Source: Trichoplusia ni (Eukaryota > Arthropoda > Insecta > Lepidoptera > Noctuidae). Taken from it: a stretch of DNA of 64,000 nucleotides. The notes under the pieces were generated by a model. The model was not told where the DNA came from and made no database searches. It saw nothing but the letters and a program-made list of their open reading frames with translations. The stretch's first letter is position 1. Every line of letters starts with the position of its first letter. This document shows positions 36,590-47,800 of the stretch, piece by piece. The stretch covers positions 7,750,001-7,814,000 of the forward strand of contig NC_039493.1 of NCBI RefSeq assembly GCF_003590095.1, given 5' to 3'. Position numbers and translations under genes: made by a program.

Positions 36590-39166
36590 GATTCAGTCTC
36601 ACGATAGTTATTATAAAAACATCAAATTATAGTTACGAAGCTCATAATGGCTTTGTTACTTAACTTCTAGTACTACTAATATAAAAGATCTAACTGGTAT
36701 AAAGCGTACGGTTTTCCTAGAAAAGCTTTGCCGTTCACTATGATCTACAAAGGTCGACGAGAGATGATCAAGGTTGCTCTACATACCTTGGACAGGTTGA
36801 TTGGAATAAATATACTGTATCTGTGTGGCAGACGACATATTAGTTATGTTTTATTCATATTTAAGCTTGATGTTCTGTAATAGTTGCTCTGGCAAGCTTC
36901 GGTTTTCAAGATTATAGTTATAGGTACAGAATGTGTTGGCATTTATTCTTATATATATCTATGGTTTGTTGATATTATATTTGTATGTGTTTTTTTGGGT
37001 GCTGTAAACAATTTCATTGATATTTTCAATACATTTTATCATTTATTACATGTTTTATTATTTTTGTCGTCCTAAATAATAAAAGACTTGTGAGTAAAGT
37101 TAAGTCTATTACAAAAGTCGCAATTCACATTCAAAATCTTTAGTTAAGTTTCTGAGTATGCCTTTTTTATCAAAAATCTAAGTTATAATAATGCGAAAGA
37201 CAACCACCCACAGAAATAATAAAACCTTTATTCCCATCAAGTTTGCATTAATAAACGACCAAAATATAAATCTGAAAAAGGGTTAGAACATCTTACAACC
37301 CGATCAATTCGAAAAATCAAGTAAATGAACTCAACTCTCGAAAGGTCTTATCTTCAAATACAGTCGAACCAAAAGTAAGATTTATTTCAATTCCAAAATA
37401 AATCAGTTTTAAAAACATTTTATTTCTGTTAAATCCAACTATAAGATATTACTAAATATTTCAATCAATTTAAGGACATTCTTAACGCCAAAAATATGCA
37501 TTAGACATTGTGTACCTTTTAAAATATGACAAGAACGAAATGTCAAAAAATATGACAACTAAATAAATTAGCGCACAAATATAAAGCTAACTCAATAATA
37601 ATAAATCTTTTAGCTCTGAGTGTAACTTTATGCTCCTGTGAGAGGGAACATGAGAAATGATCACTGAATTTGCTTTGATAAAGACTTTAAGAATTCGACA
37701 TTTGTTTAATATAATAACTTATTTTTAAACCAAGACTTTTGCGTTAACAGAATATGTTCAACCAAAATGCAGGCATACTTTTTGCTGAGCAGTTTTGCTT
37801 TTTGAATGAAAATGAAATTGTTATTTGAAGCTTGTTTCATTCTTTATAAAAAATGAATGTAAATATTTGTTCACACTTAGGCCCAGTCTATCGAAGAATG
37901 CAGGAAACACGACCCTGCGAGGCCGCTGTACTGTTACTTGCGTATGTAGACCAATTGTCGGTGCAATGCAATTGTGAATTTTAATTTCAGTAGCTGTAGA
38001 TTTATTTTTGAATGCACATTTTATATTTTTATTGGAGTGCAGTTTGAATTGCTTATTAATAGTTTTATGTCGTTGGTCTAAAAGGCTTTATGAGTGTTCA
38101 ATTAAATAAAAATGGGTTAAGATATTTGAAATATACGTATAACAAAGGTTTGTATGTATGTTTTTTCTTCGGATGGGAAATTGTCAAATGAATCCTTTCG
38201 CTTTGAGTTGAGCGGAATCCCGAGTGTTAGACTTTTACCGACATTAACCCACCCATGTTTCTTCTTTTACTCTTTGTGTATCTGGCCGCATGGAATCTTT
38301 CGGACAATTCCGCTAAAGTTCCGGAAACGATCAAATATGAAAGCTAAAACAAAAATATAATTGTAAAAAGTCGAATCCCAAACATTGCTTTTGTGCTTAT
38401 ATTGCTTTACGTAGAGACCACAACTTGCTCTACATAAAAATATCAAAATCAACATATTCCCAGAAGAAAAAATAACTTTACAAGTTTTATTAATCACTGC
38501 CTTATCAGTTACATTTTATATATAGGTACTTGTGACGCAGCAAGGGCAAGGAATGTCACTAATATGTGAATACGTATGGCGTGAAGAATGTATACTTTTG
38601 CAGTACCATCGCTCTAAAGGTGCTAATATCGCAATCTATTCATATATGTCGAACGATCGCAATACATGAAATAGTTATGTGTCATATGATCATATTTATT
38701 AAATTTGTTATTTGTTTAGATTTATGTGGCTCGAATTTGTTTGTAAATTGGTTAAAAAATTATCAATTTAATTTAATCGTCTTTGGACATTATTTTTGTT
38801 TGATCAAATATTTTTGGGTCGCTATGCCCTAAAAATGCATAATTTCGATTAAAATTTGTTAAAATACTCTGGAATCTTAAAAAATGCTACGTCTTCCAGT
38901 ATTTCGCATCCCAAAAAGGTTTTAATATTAAGATTTTACTGGCATGCAGTCAACGACTTGTTTTTTGGACATCTTAAAGTGAATATTGAGCCTCTCGGCG
39001 GGATACAACTAATTTTGCCAATGACCTAACCCGCTTTAAATTTAGAGTTTTAGGGCTTTGCCTAAAGCTCTTATGTTGAAGTTATCTCGGCTTAAAATCA
39101 TTAATAAATATTTTATACCACTTTTTTTTTGGTTTGAGGCAAAACTCGGAATATTCGTTATTTTAG

Positions 39167-39228
39167 GAGTCGTGCTTATGTGGCTGTATATGTTCCAAGC
39201 AACATATACAGCCACATAAGCACGACTC
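39167..39228. repeat. Perfect 28-bp hairpin
   Basis: gagtcgtgcttatgtggctg...tatgtt (39167-39194), a six-base loop ccaagc, then the exact reverse complement (39201-39228). The arm is not AT-simple. It could fold as a short hairpin RNA or be a minimal foldback element. Confidence 0.95.
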
Positions 39229-40040
39229 TTGCTGTATTTTTAGATCGTTTTCTAATAAAATGTATTCTGATATTGTAATTATTATACCACGTGACGAAGG
39301 TGATTGATTTATTAACACACTCATATTTTTATTTTTCTTTAATTTGTTTCGGCTTTTCGTAAAAATAATCTTGATTGCTAATAAATATTTCGAAAATCGA
39401 ATTCCATTGTGGTGTGGAGGTTTTACGATTCAAGTCCCAAAAGGTGTGCCGATATACACTAATTAAGAAGACTAATGGCCCAAAAGTTCGGTCCCTTTAT
39501 CCGTATCACAGAAAGTGTTTTAGGTCTGTAATAAAATTTTGAAGGTCAACATCCCAAAGTTAAAGGAAAAGGTCGAAACTCAGGTAAAGTCCAAAGCCTT
39601 TGAAATAAATGAAATAGCTGTTAACTTTAATATTATTATTCAAATATTCAAACAAAAAAATCGAAGTTGAACCAATTTGCGAATTATTAAAACATGTCAA
39701 GACTCATAAGATTAATAGCTAACCTAACTGTGTGTCAAATTAATGTCACCAGGTAGCGCCACGTTGTATACAAACTTGTGACGTCATTGTTTTGTAAGCG
39801 AATATTAGTGCTTATGTAACTTTCTATTATGGGAACAGCTTAAGTTAAGCAAATGGGACTTTCGGAGTGTGTTAAAGTAATTATAAATTATTGGAATAGG
39901 AAGCCATTTGTGCTAAATAGGATTATTTAAGTATTAGCAGTGTAAAGAGGAGTTATAGATATGTAAGTCATTTAAGTTTTTAATGTATGGTATATTTACT
40001 CAAGTTCTTGATTATATGATAGCGGCAGCTTACTAATAGT

Positions 40041-40054
40041 TGCCTACTGTTACT
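40041..40054. repeat. Target site duplication, left copy
   Basis: tgcctactgttact, identical to 40413-40426 and framing the 5S-derived SINE exactly. Confidence 0.9.
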
Positions 40055-40412
40055 CATCATTGGCCTTTTCCCAACTATGTTGGGGTCGGCTACCAGTCCA
40101 ACCGGTTTCATCTAAGTACCAGTGTTTTACAAGGAGCGACTGCCTATCTGACCTCCTCAACCCAGTTACCTGGGCAACACGATACCCCTTGGTTAGACTG
40201 GCTGTCAGACTTTTTCAAGCTTCTGACTACCTGTAACGACTGTCAAAGATGTAGGAATAACAGCCGGGACCCATAATTTAACGTGCCTTCCGAAACACGG
40301 AGGAACTCGTTATGACAAAGATGGTCACCCATCTACGGACCAACCGCGTCAAGCATAGCTTGGCCTGTGATCGAATCACTTATGCGGTTATAGCTTAGCC
40401 ACGAGCTCCTAC
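40055..40412 (-). mobile_element. 5S-rRNA-derived SINE (SINE3 type)
   Basis: On the minus strand the 5' part reads cgatcacaggccaagctatg, cttgacgcggttggtccgta and gatgggtgacc. These align in order with the 5S rRNA internal promoter region (CGATCAC, AAGC, GCGGTTAGTAC.TAGATGGG). The body carries ctccgtgtttcggaaggcac and ggtagccgaccccaacatag and ends in a short GATGA tail. It is flanked by an exact 14-base target site duplication, tgcctactgttact, at 40041-40054 and 40413-40426. An internal pol III promoter is likely. Non-autonomous, dependent on a LINE partner. Confidence 0.85.
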
Positions 40413-40426
40413 TGCCTACTGTTACT
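40413..40426. repeat. Target site duplication, right copy
   Basis: tgcctactgttact, identical to 40041-40054; the bases just outside and inside differ, so the duplication is exactly 14 bases. Confidence 0.9.
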
Positions 40427-43112
40427 AGAACTAATTTATTAATGATAAGTTTAAGATAATCCAACAAACACTTGATTATCTAAATCCTTCCTTTTCTTTA
40501 TATGAGAAATAGTAATGAACATGTCTGTGTACAATAAAACTAATTTTTAATTAATTACATAAATATACTTGAAGCAAACAAGTGAAGCACGATAAATGAT
40601 AGCGTGCATTCTCGTAACTCTTACGAAATATGAATCGTGATCACAAAAACTTGTGAGTACATAACTCAATGAAGATTTCAAATCGCTTTCAGATTTAATA
40701 TGGATCTTTAATGAGCTATTATCTTTAATTATCCGTTATTTATTTTGAGTATTATTTGAATTTTAAAATACCCAGCTAGCCAACCTCCGCAGTTAGGATT
40801 CCTTGACTTGTTTCTCTGATATTTAAACATTGTGTCATTCTGTCTCCGACAATATGATACAAAAATGATCTGTTGATAAAGTAAATAAAAACTTCTTTAG
40901 TTTGAGGTGCTTTTTCCAGTTAGCTTGTGTGCAAACTCTGAAAACTTCACCAAACATATTGACAAGACTTTACAAACCACCAGACAGACAATGAAACTTT
41001 GAATTATTATGATTTTTTTCAAATAAATACATTGTAATATTTGTACAGAGAAATAATGGAGTGTTCTTGTGACTTAAACGCATTTCTATCAAATACCTCG
41101 AATAAGTGCATGAGGATATAACACTATAAAAATATGTCTTGATGCAAGTAACCAATGTGGTTTTAACATAAATACCCAGGCGAGGTGTGGCCAACCTTGC
41201 AGCAGACACGGCTGTTAGCACCTTACCGTATTGAATATTAAATCGAGTGCAGAGGCATTATGTGTTCATTAACTGTAGGGCTTTTTGTATGGAGTTCGAT
41301 GGAATTCCGCTAATGCTCTGAATTCTGACGACTAAGTACCGAAACAGATACTTTTTGTAAGTTTTCTGAGATTGTCCATACAGAAAATTTGTCGTTTTCA
41401 ATTGACTGTTAGATCCATTGCAAACGATGCACGTCACGAAAAATGCCTGCCGATTTTAGTTCCTAACCTCATTTAATTGTTTCGGAATCTTTTCCAATTT
41501 TATACATACAGAAAAGATTAATGAGAGTACAGATTAAGAATCCTTCGTAATACGGTACATACGAATATCTTCCATGAATTTTATGACAAGCAAAATAATT
41601 CTCCATATCACTTGACAACAATAAGCCAACTATCTGAATGGTCGCTAATATGAGTATTATCTTGTCACAATCTTCCTTACCTCGCATTAATTTCAATATA
41701 TCATTTGCTGACCATTGTCCGTCGAGCAATGTCAACGTCAGGTGAAACTAAAACATCACAGCACAACAATACTCCTTAGTAACTATAAATCAGAGGAATG
41801 ATTTAGCACGACTGACTGTCCATTCGCGAATAAATACAAAACTACACTAACGAAGCCTATTCACTTCATATAATACTCTATTCGACAATATGAACCTAGA
41901 TTCTGAGATATGAAGTACATTGTGAGAACGTTTATGGTAATGCTGACGGTCTGTGATTGATTCTGATTAGATATATGTAATAAAGTATAATGAGAAGAGA
42001 AAATAAGTTGTGTGTTGTGACTTGATTTAGTGCAGTGAATTAGTCTCAGGACATAAAGACGTAGTAATTGGATCATTCTGCTAATAGTGGACGTCTTTTG
42101 TGATGTATGAAGGAATTCTAAAAGGAGTTTGCAATTTCATGTTCCCTTTGTGCATTGATCATTAAGATTCTTGAATAGTTTGTATGCGTTTTTGTTTTAG
42201 TGATTTGTCATGTGTTTAATAATGAATTCGATTTTATTTAACAGTGTTAACTTATTTTAAAAATCATTAACGTATTTATCCAAAATAAAATAATTGAATT
42301 CTGGTGATAATCGTTTCGACCGTTCGACGCGTCTTCAGTTAAATTCTTCTCGATCTAAAAATAAATAGTTATTATCCTTATGAAAGAATGACGAACTAAA
42401 GCGGTTATAAAATAGCATAACCGCTAAATAAAATTGAAAGTAAACACTCACACAGCAACACAGTTAAAATTACTTTAATGACCGTATGACTACACTATAC
42501 TAAGTTGAAATCGAAAGTTTTGTAGCTGTTTTTTGGTAGCGCGAATTAAAAATACGTATTTACAGTTAAAATTGTACTTTGGAGTTTTGCACTTGAGGTT
42601 ATGACATATGAGGATGTGTGTTTGTTGCGAATAGACTTAATATCTTTTATTAAGAGTGACTTATATGTCACTGTTTTAACTACATACTGCTTTCAATTGC
42701 AGTTACATTACTAAAACCATTTATACATGTAACGGTCTGTTTAAAAACACCTTTTTCGTTGTAACACTGTCTAGTTATGAAGAAGGCAAAAACTTGTTTA
42801 CTCAGACGATCATTTTCCTCATGAAAAGCAATCTTATAGTCCTCGCAATAAGGTGCAAAGTGCTTCTAAAGAATTAACTTCCCGTATTCTTCCTTGTTTC
42901 GTTCGATAATACAATGAATTCATTTTTACTTAAATCATCGCGATATTGATTGATTGATTGGTTACGTCAGCAATGCTTTTGTGTTTTGTTTTTTTTTTTC
43001 GTTAAGTGTAATTATAAGCATTTAGGAATGCTCTCGTCATCGTTTAATATAATTTGATCATTCGTTAACATTTGCTGGTCGAAAAAAAAAACAAAACAAA
43101 GTTATGAGCAAT

Positions 43113-43380
43113 AATATAATATAATATAATATATCCTGGGACAGCCCACACACGGTTATCTGATCCCAAGCTAAGCAGAGCTTGTGTTATGGTAACCAGA
43201 CAACTGATAAACTTACATAATATATATTTCTAAATACATACATATTATAGATAAATTACACCCAGAGACCAGAAAAAATGATCATGCTCATCACACAACA
43301 TTTGTCCTGGGCGGGAATCGAACCCACGACCTCCGGTATAGCAGTCAGGGTCACTAACCACTAGACCAACAGGCCCGTCA
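43113..43380 (-). mobile_element. tRNA-derived SINE, copy 2 (near full length)
   Basis: On the minus strand, TGGTCTAGTGGTTA (box A) and GGGTTCGATTCCC (box B) head an element whose body holds gtttatcagttgtctggtta and acacaagctctgcttagctt and ends gtcccaggatat followed by a TATTA-repeat tail (about 43113-43133). The six bases agcaat flank it at 43107-43112 and 43381-43386, a possible short target site duplication. Confidence 0.85.
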
Positions 43381-44112
43381 AGCAATCACGCATTTATTAT
43401 TTGACTGATGATGTAAAACAATGATATGCATTGGAATAGTACTGCCGGTAGACGAAAACATCAGAACTTTTTTATGTTTTAAAATTATTATCAACAAAAT
43501 TCAGTACAAGATTTTTAGTGTTACGCTCAATTAGTTTTTTTTTGTCGTTCAACGATAAATATTTAATCATTTATCGAACCGGGTCAAATTAACACGGAGA
43601 AGTATATCTTTCTCCCTAAGTCTATTTGGAAAAGTGAGTTACCTGAAGTCTCCTTACAAGAAAAAATCACCAAATTCTTAAAAGGACTTGAATATCTCAT
43701 ATTTGCAACAAACACACATACGCACAAATTTTGTTTACTATATAAGACATGAAACACCTGACACTACTGCAAGGAGAACCTTCTCAGTTAGTAGAGCGGA
43801 ACTCATGTTGCGCCTGCGCCGATGTCATCTGATTACGACAACATTGCCACATTAGGATTAATATCTAAACTTCAGTAATCACAGCTTACAAAAGCAAACA
43901 AGGTCGTTCTTAAACAGCCGTTTTGCAAGATAAAGTGAATGAAAACATTTTAGTTGGTATATGTGCATAAGTAGGTACATATGTAAGTAGCATGTACACA
44001 TAGAAATTAGTACGCAGTTGTTAAATACGGCAATGAAACTACGGTCGTATAGTTTTTGTTTTTATTGTTGTAAATTATTAAGGTTTTTGAAATGACAAAG
44101 AAATATAACTAT

Positions 44113-44346
44113 ACTAGCTGTTGCCCGCGACTTCGTTCCCGTGGGTAGAAGATATAAGTTATGATTTATTTTTTCCATTTTATCTTCGCTCCTATTAGTC
44201 GCAGCGTGATGGTTTATAGCCTAAAGCCTTCTTCGATGAATGGTCTATTCAACACAAAAATATTTTTTTTAAATTTGGACCAGTATTTCCTGAGATAAGC
44301 GCGTTCAAACAAACAAACAAACTCTTCAGCTTTATATATTAGTATT
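44113..44346 (+). repeat. Short dispersed lepidopteran repeat, family A, copy 3
   Basis: Opens actagctgttgcccgcgact and ends tttatatattagtattagta. Very similar to copy 2 with small deletions. It lies about 300 bases upstream of exon 3. Confidence 0.88.
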
Positions 44347-44651
44347 AGTATGTAGATAATAATATCTTAGCAGTTTGTAGTTTTTTTCTTGCGTAGTTCT
44401 TGATTTTTTTTACCCTAGTTATATTTAAGTTGAACTTTAGTTTGTATGTATTTATTAATTAATTAATTATAATCAGTCCCTCGCCCCACTAACGTCTTAA
44501 TTTGAAAGTTATCGATTTGGCACTTTTTTTCACAACTACAGCAACTTATTTAACGAAAGCTGATCAATAAAAATTAAAACAGCCAAGAATAAGGAATTTA
44601 AATCAATTTCTTTAGCAAAATTTATAAATTCTCAATTTGTTTTGTCTACAG

Positions 44652-44809
44652 GAACACATACAGGAGGTACTAGACAAATGGACACAGATAGACGACGAGA
44701 TCTGGGCGAAGGTGATAGTGTTCGAGAGGAACCGACGCGTTGCCAAGGCGTATGCGCGTGCGCCTGTCCTCACTATCAACGGCTCCGACGACGGATTTGA
44801 CGGCATGAG
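44652..44809 (+). CDS. exp: Expansion-like MH2 gene, third coding exon (start of MH2 domain)
   Basis: A 158-base exon between acceptor tttgtctacag (ends 44651) and donor GAG/gtaaga (44810). It holds 52 open codons plus AG, so it is phase 0 in and phase 2 out, and continues exon 2 without a stop. It encodes residues 75-126. EHIQEVLDKWTQIDDEIW looks like a short helix leading into the first MH2 strand. AKVIVFERNRRVAKAYARAP and VLTINGSDDGFDGM then match the opening of a Smad MH2 fold: Trp, beta strand, Glu-x-Asn-x-x-Val, and a hydrophobic Thr-x-x-Gly-x-x-Asp block. This strongly conserved stretch is the basis for naming the gene Expansion-like rather than a receptor or co-Smad; no MH1 domain precedes it. 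The next exon should begin by completing an Arg or Ser codon and supply the rest of MH2; I did not find it before 64000, so the gene is truncated by the window. Confidence 0.85.
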
Positions 44810-47800
44810 GTAAGAATCCATAGGATATGAAAAGCATATGATGATACAACAAATTTTAATGTATGTCTTAGTATTAGATGTAAACAGATACTTATGCAAA
44901 GATTGCGAAGTAAAAACATATGTACTGAATCCTTTAGTGTCTGCTTTACCATTGTTAGATACTGATGTATGCGAACTTGAAGAATTTTGTATTAGCAATG
45001 ACATTCATTTCACATGTTTCGTTACTTGAAATATAAGTTTTAGCCAAATTTCTAGATCGTAAATAACACTCATTGAAGGCATGAAGCCAGAAGATTAAAT
45101 TATAAAACCTTTTGAAGTGATAGGTACTAGTCCGAAGTAGCAAGAAAATAAATTATGGGATATAGATAAATTACGAATTAATCACAAATCATAATCTCAA
45201 ACCGGTGATAATTTCCTCTATCTGTCGGAAACTGATCTAATGCAGTCGCACTAGACATTTCCCAATCTAGTTCACAAGCCCACCTAGTTTTAATTATAAA
45301 TCAGCTTTGCACTAATCCTGGCATAATTGCGAAATGTCTGCAATACTAAGTACTTGAGCATTTCTGAACGCCGCGGCACGTGGGTGCACTAAATTCTAAA
45401 CCAGTCATTTATTAGCTGCAAACATATTAATTTCTTGTACCTAATCAATTTCAGTAAGATAAACTTCTGTGATAACAATTTCTTTAGTAACAGCCTCTAT
45501 GTGTATCGTGGTTTCTATTTAATCGGCTTTATCGATTTTTGGATTTGCAGCCTTATTTACGTTCTTAGAGATAATTCTATTTGTGATTGCTATGTTGATT
45601 TTTCTTCTGTTTCAATCTCAGTAAACCTAACCTCGGGAGCTGTGATATTTATTTTTGTAATTAGGTGCTACGATTTATACACTATGTTTGACATTGAATT
45701 CCAAGAGTTTGTGTAACAAAATGAATTCTGTCACGCTATTAATATAACATGTAAACTCTTAATCACCTAAATTCGTTTGTATGTCAATGGGATCAGGTAC
45801 TTGTATTTTTAATTGTTGACCATTATCATTGTGCTTAATCGTTTCTCAATATAATTGTTGTGAAACTATTTCTGGTTCACTTACACTAGGACCTGTTGGA
45901 GTCACGTTGTCGTGATATGTTTCGCTTATCGATTAGAACGAGACATTCAGCTCATTATTTTACGAATGTGAATGCGGCTTTGTCATTCGTTTTCGTCAGT
46001 TGTCTGTCTGACCTTATTTGTAGTAAGAGTACTTATTAATGTTTGTTCTAAACTACCAAGTCATTATTAAAATTATGATTAAATTTGATTGATGTTATGG
46101 ACAAAATTTGCAGTAGGTAACTTGAAGGATTGCCAATTTTAGTAATAGAACAAAAAGCGCAACGTAATTTATGAATAGCTAGAATATAAGAGGCCAATAA
46201 CGTACTTTTTAAAGCCGATGAATGGTGTGAATTATATATAGATACCGATGTAAGCAACAAAAGACACGTAGCCAACGAAGCGTGGTCCAGGCAAGGTTAC
46301 GGCGGCGATACTAACTGTAGTTTCACCTGTTTTAGCGGAGAACACATTTTATCATGATCATGATTCGTGGTAGCACGCATGATAGGGAAAGTTTGTGGTT
46401 TAGATGCTCAGTAGGTGTTGGACATGTGTTAAGAGGTAACGACGGCTAATGTACTACAGGTGTACATGGAGAGTTTTATTGCTTTTTTAGACATCATGTG
46501 GTTGACTGGAATTGTACGTACATTAAGATGCGTAATTAAATAAAAAAATATTCATTTTCGTGATCTTGAAACCCAAGATTCAAACGTTCAAATGACGTTC
46601 GAATCGTCCCAAAATAGTATCATACAAATAATAGTTTACCGCATAAGGTTCTACAAAATGTCTTGGAAAACTTACAGCACAGCCTATAAATGTCTTGGAT
46701 AATTAAAATTAATTAACAACAAACTTTATAGCTTTATGACGTCACAAATAACAAAACGGTGACTAGTTTCTGAACTATCAGCAGAATCGTCGAAACAGAA
46801 CCATGCTCCTTTCAAGCGCAGATTGTCCAATTATCCATACATTATGGCGGTTCCAATAACGAGGGTGTTGTTTTCAAAATCAGTAATTGTAGCTCAATGT
46901 TGATATCACAGATCATTCTACATCCTGTATAGTGCAGTAATGTTGGGCAAGCTCGCGTGTGAATACGTCGATAATGTTTTGATTATGGCAATCAATTTCA
47001 CAACACTATAGCTAGATTGAGGTTACGAGTGTGCATATGTTAAGATGCAGACTTCAAAATTTATTTAACAGTTGAATACGTTCAGTGTTTTAGAATAGCG
47101 ACGGTATTAAATTTATGTGCTTTGAGGACTTAGAATGTAAAGTATATGAGCATTGAGATTTTATAATGTCGTTTCAAAAACCTTACAATAGCATAAATAA
47201 GTACCAGTAATGTATAATGTTGATACACGGATTGAAAACTATTGAAGCAATGAATATAGATTTCCCTTTTTTTTGTAACTGAATTATTACATATAATTAT
47301 AAAAGCGAAAGTAAGTTTGTTACGCTGTCATGAAACCACACAGTCAATTTTGATACAATTTAGCGAAGCTAGCTTCAACTATACACAATCAAAGCCGCAA
47401 GGTTACGATTAATAACAATTAACGTAAGATTTTTCTAGAGCACAGGCGTTATCAACATTTTTATCTTAACTATTACATTATGTAATACGAAAATGTTATT
47501 GACACCTGCGGTTAAACGTGCGCCGGCAGTCAATAACTAATACTTCGTGACTCGTACTGAAACAATACGGTAGAAATTATTTAACACAAGTATCTGTGTT
47601 CAGTAAGTGTCTGTTTCCTTGAAGTTCTTGACAGATTGACCTGTTGAAAACTTAATGGCTACCGTTAATTTAATGTCGAATATGTTTCTATAAATGGTTT
47701 GTAATCAATATTTTGTTTTGTAATATTGAATATTGTAATATTTTGAAACCCAGTCTTAATAGAATGAGAAACTACATATGCTTAAGATGAAGCTATAAAT

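Larger units (their letters stand above)
24380..44651 (+). other. Intron 2 of the Expansion-like gene (about 20.3 kb)
   Basis: Bounded by gtaagt and tctacag. Contains two family A repeats, a decayed minus-strand coding-like stretch, two tRNA-type SINEs, a 5S-derived SINE and two strong foldbacks. The stretches 24380-27814, 28062-30494, 31146-34923, 35141-36407, 36590-39166, 39229-40040 and 40427-43106 are AT-rich and hold nothing I can identify beyond isolated motifs. Open frames such as 41469-41735 (-) and 26189-26440 (+) carry no recognisable domain. Confidence 0.7.

Noticed and set aside
44612..45004. 130-codon minus-strand open frame
   Set aside because: It is the antisense shadow of exon 3, whose + strand reading has splice sites in phase and a conserved MH2 motif.
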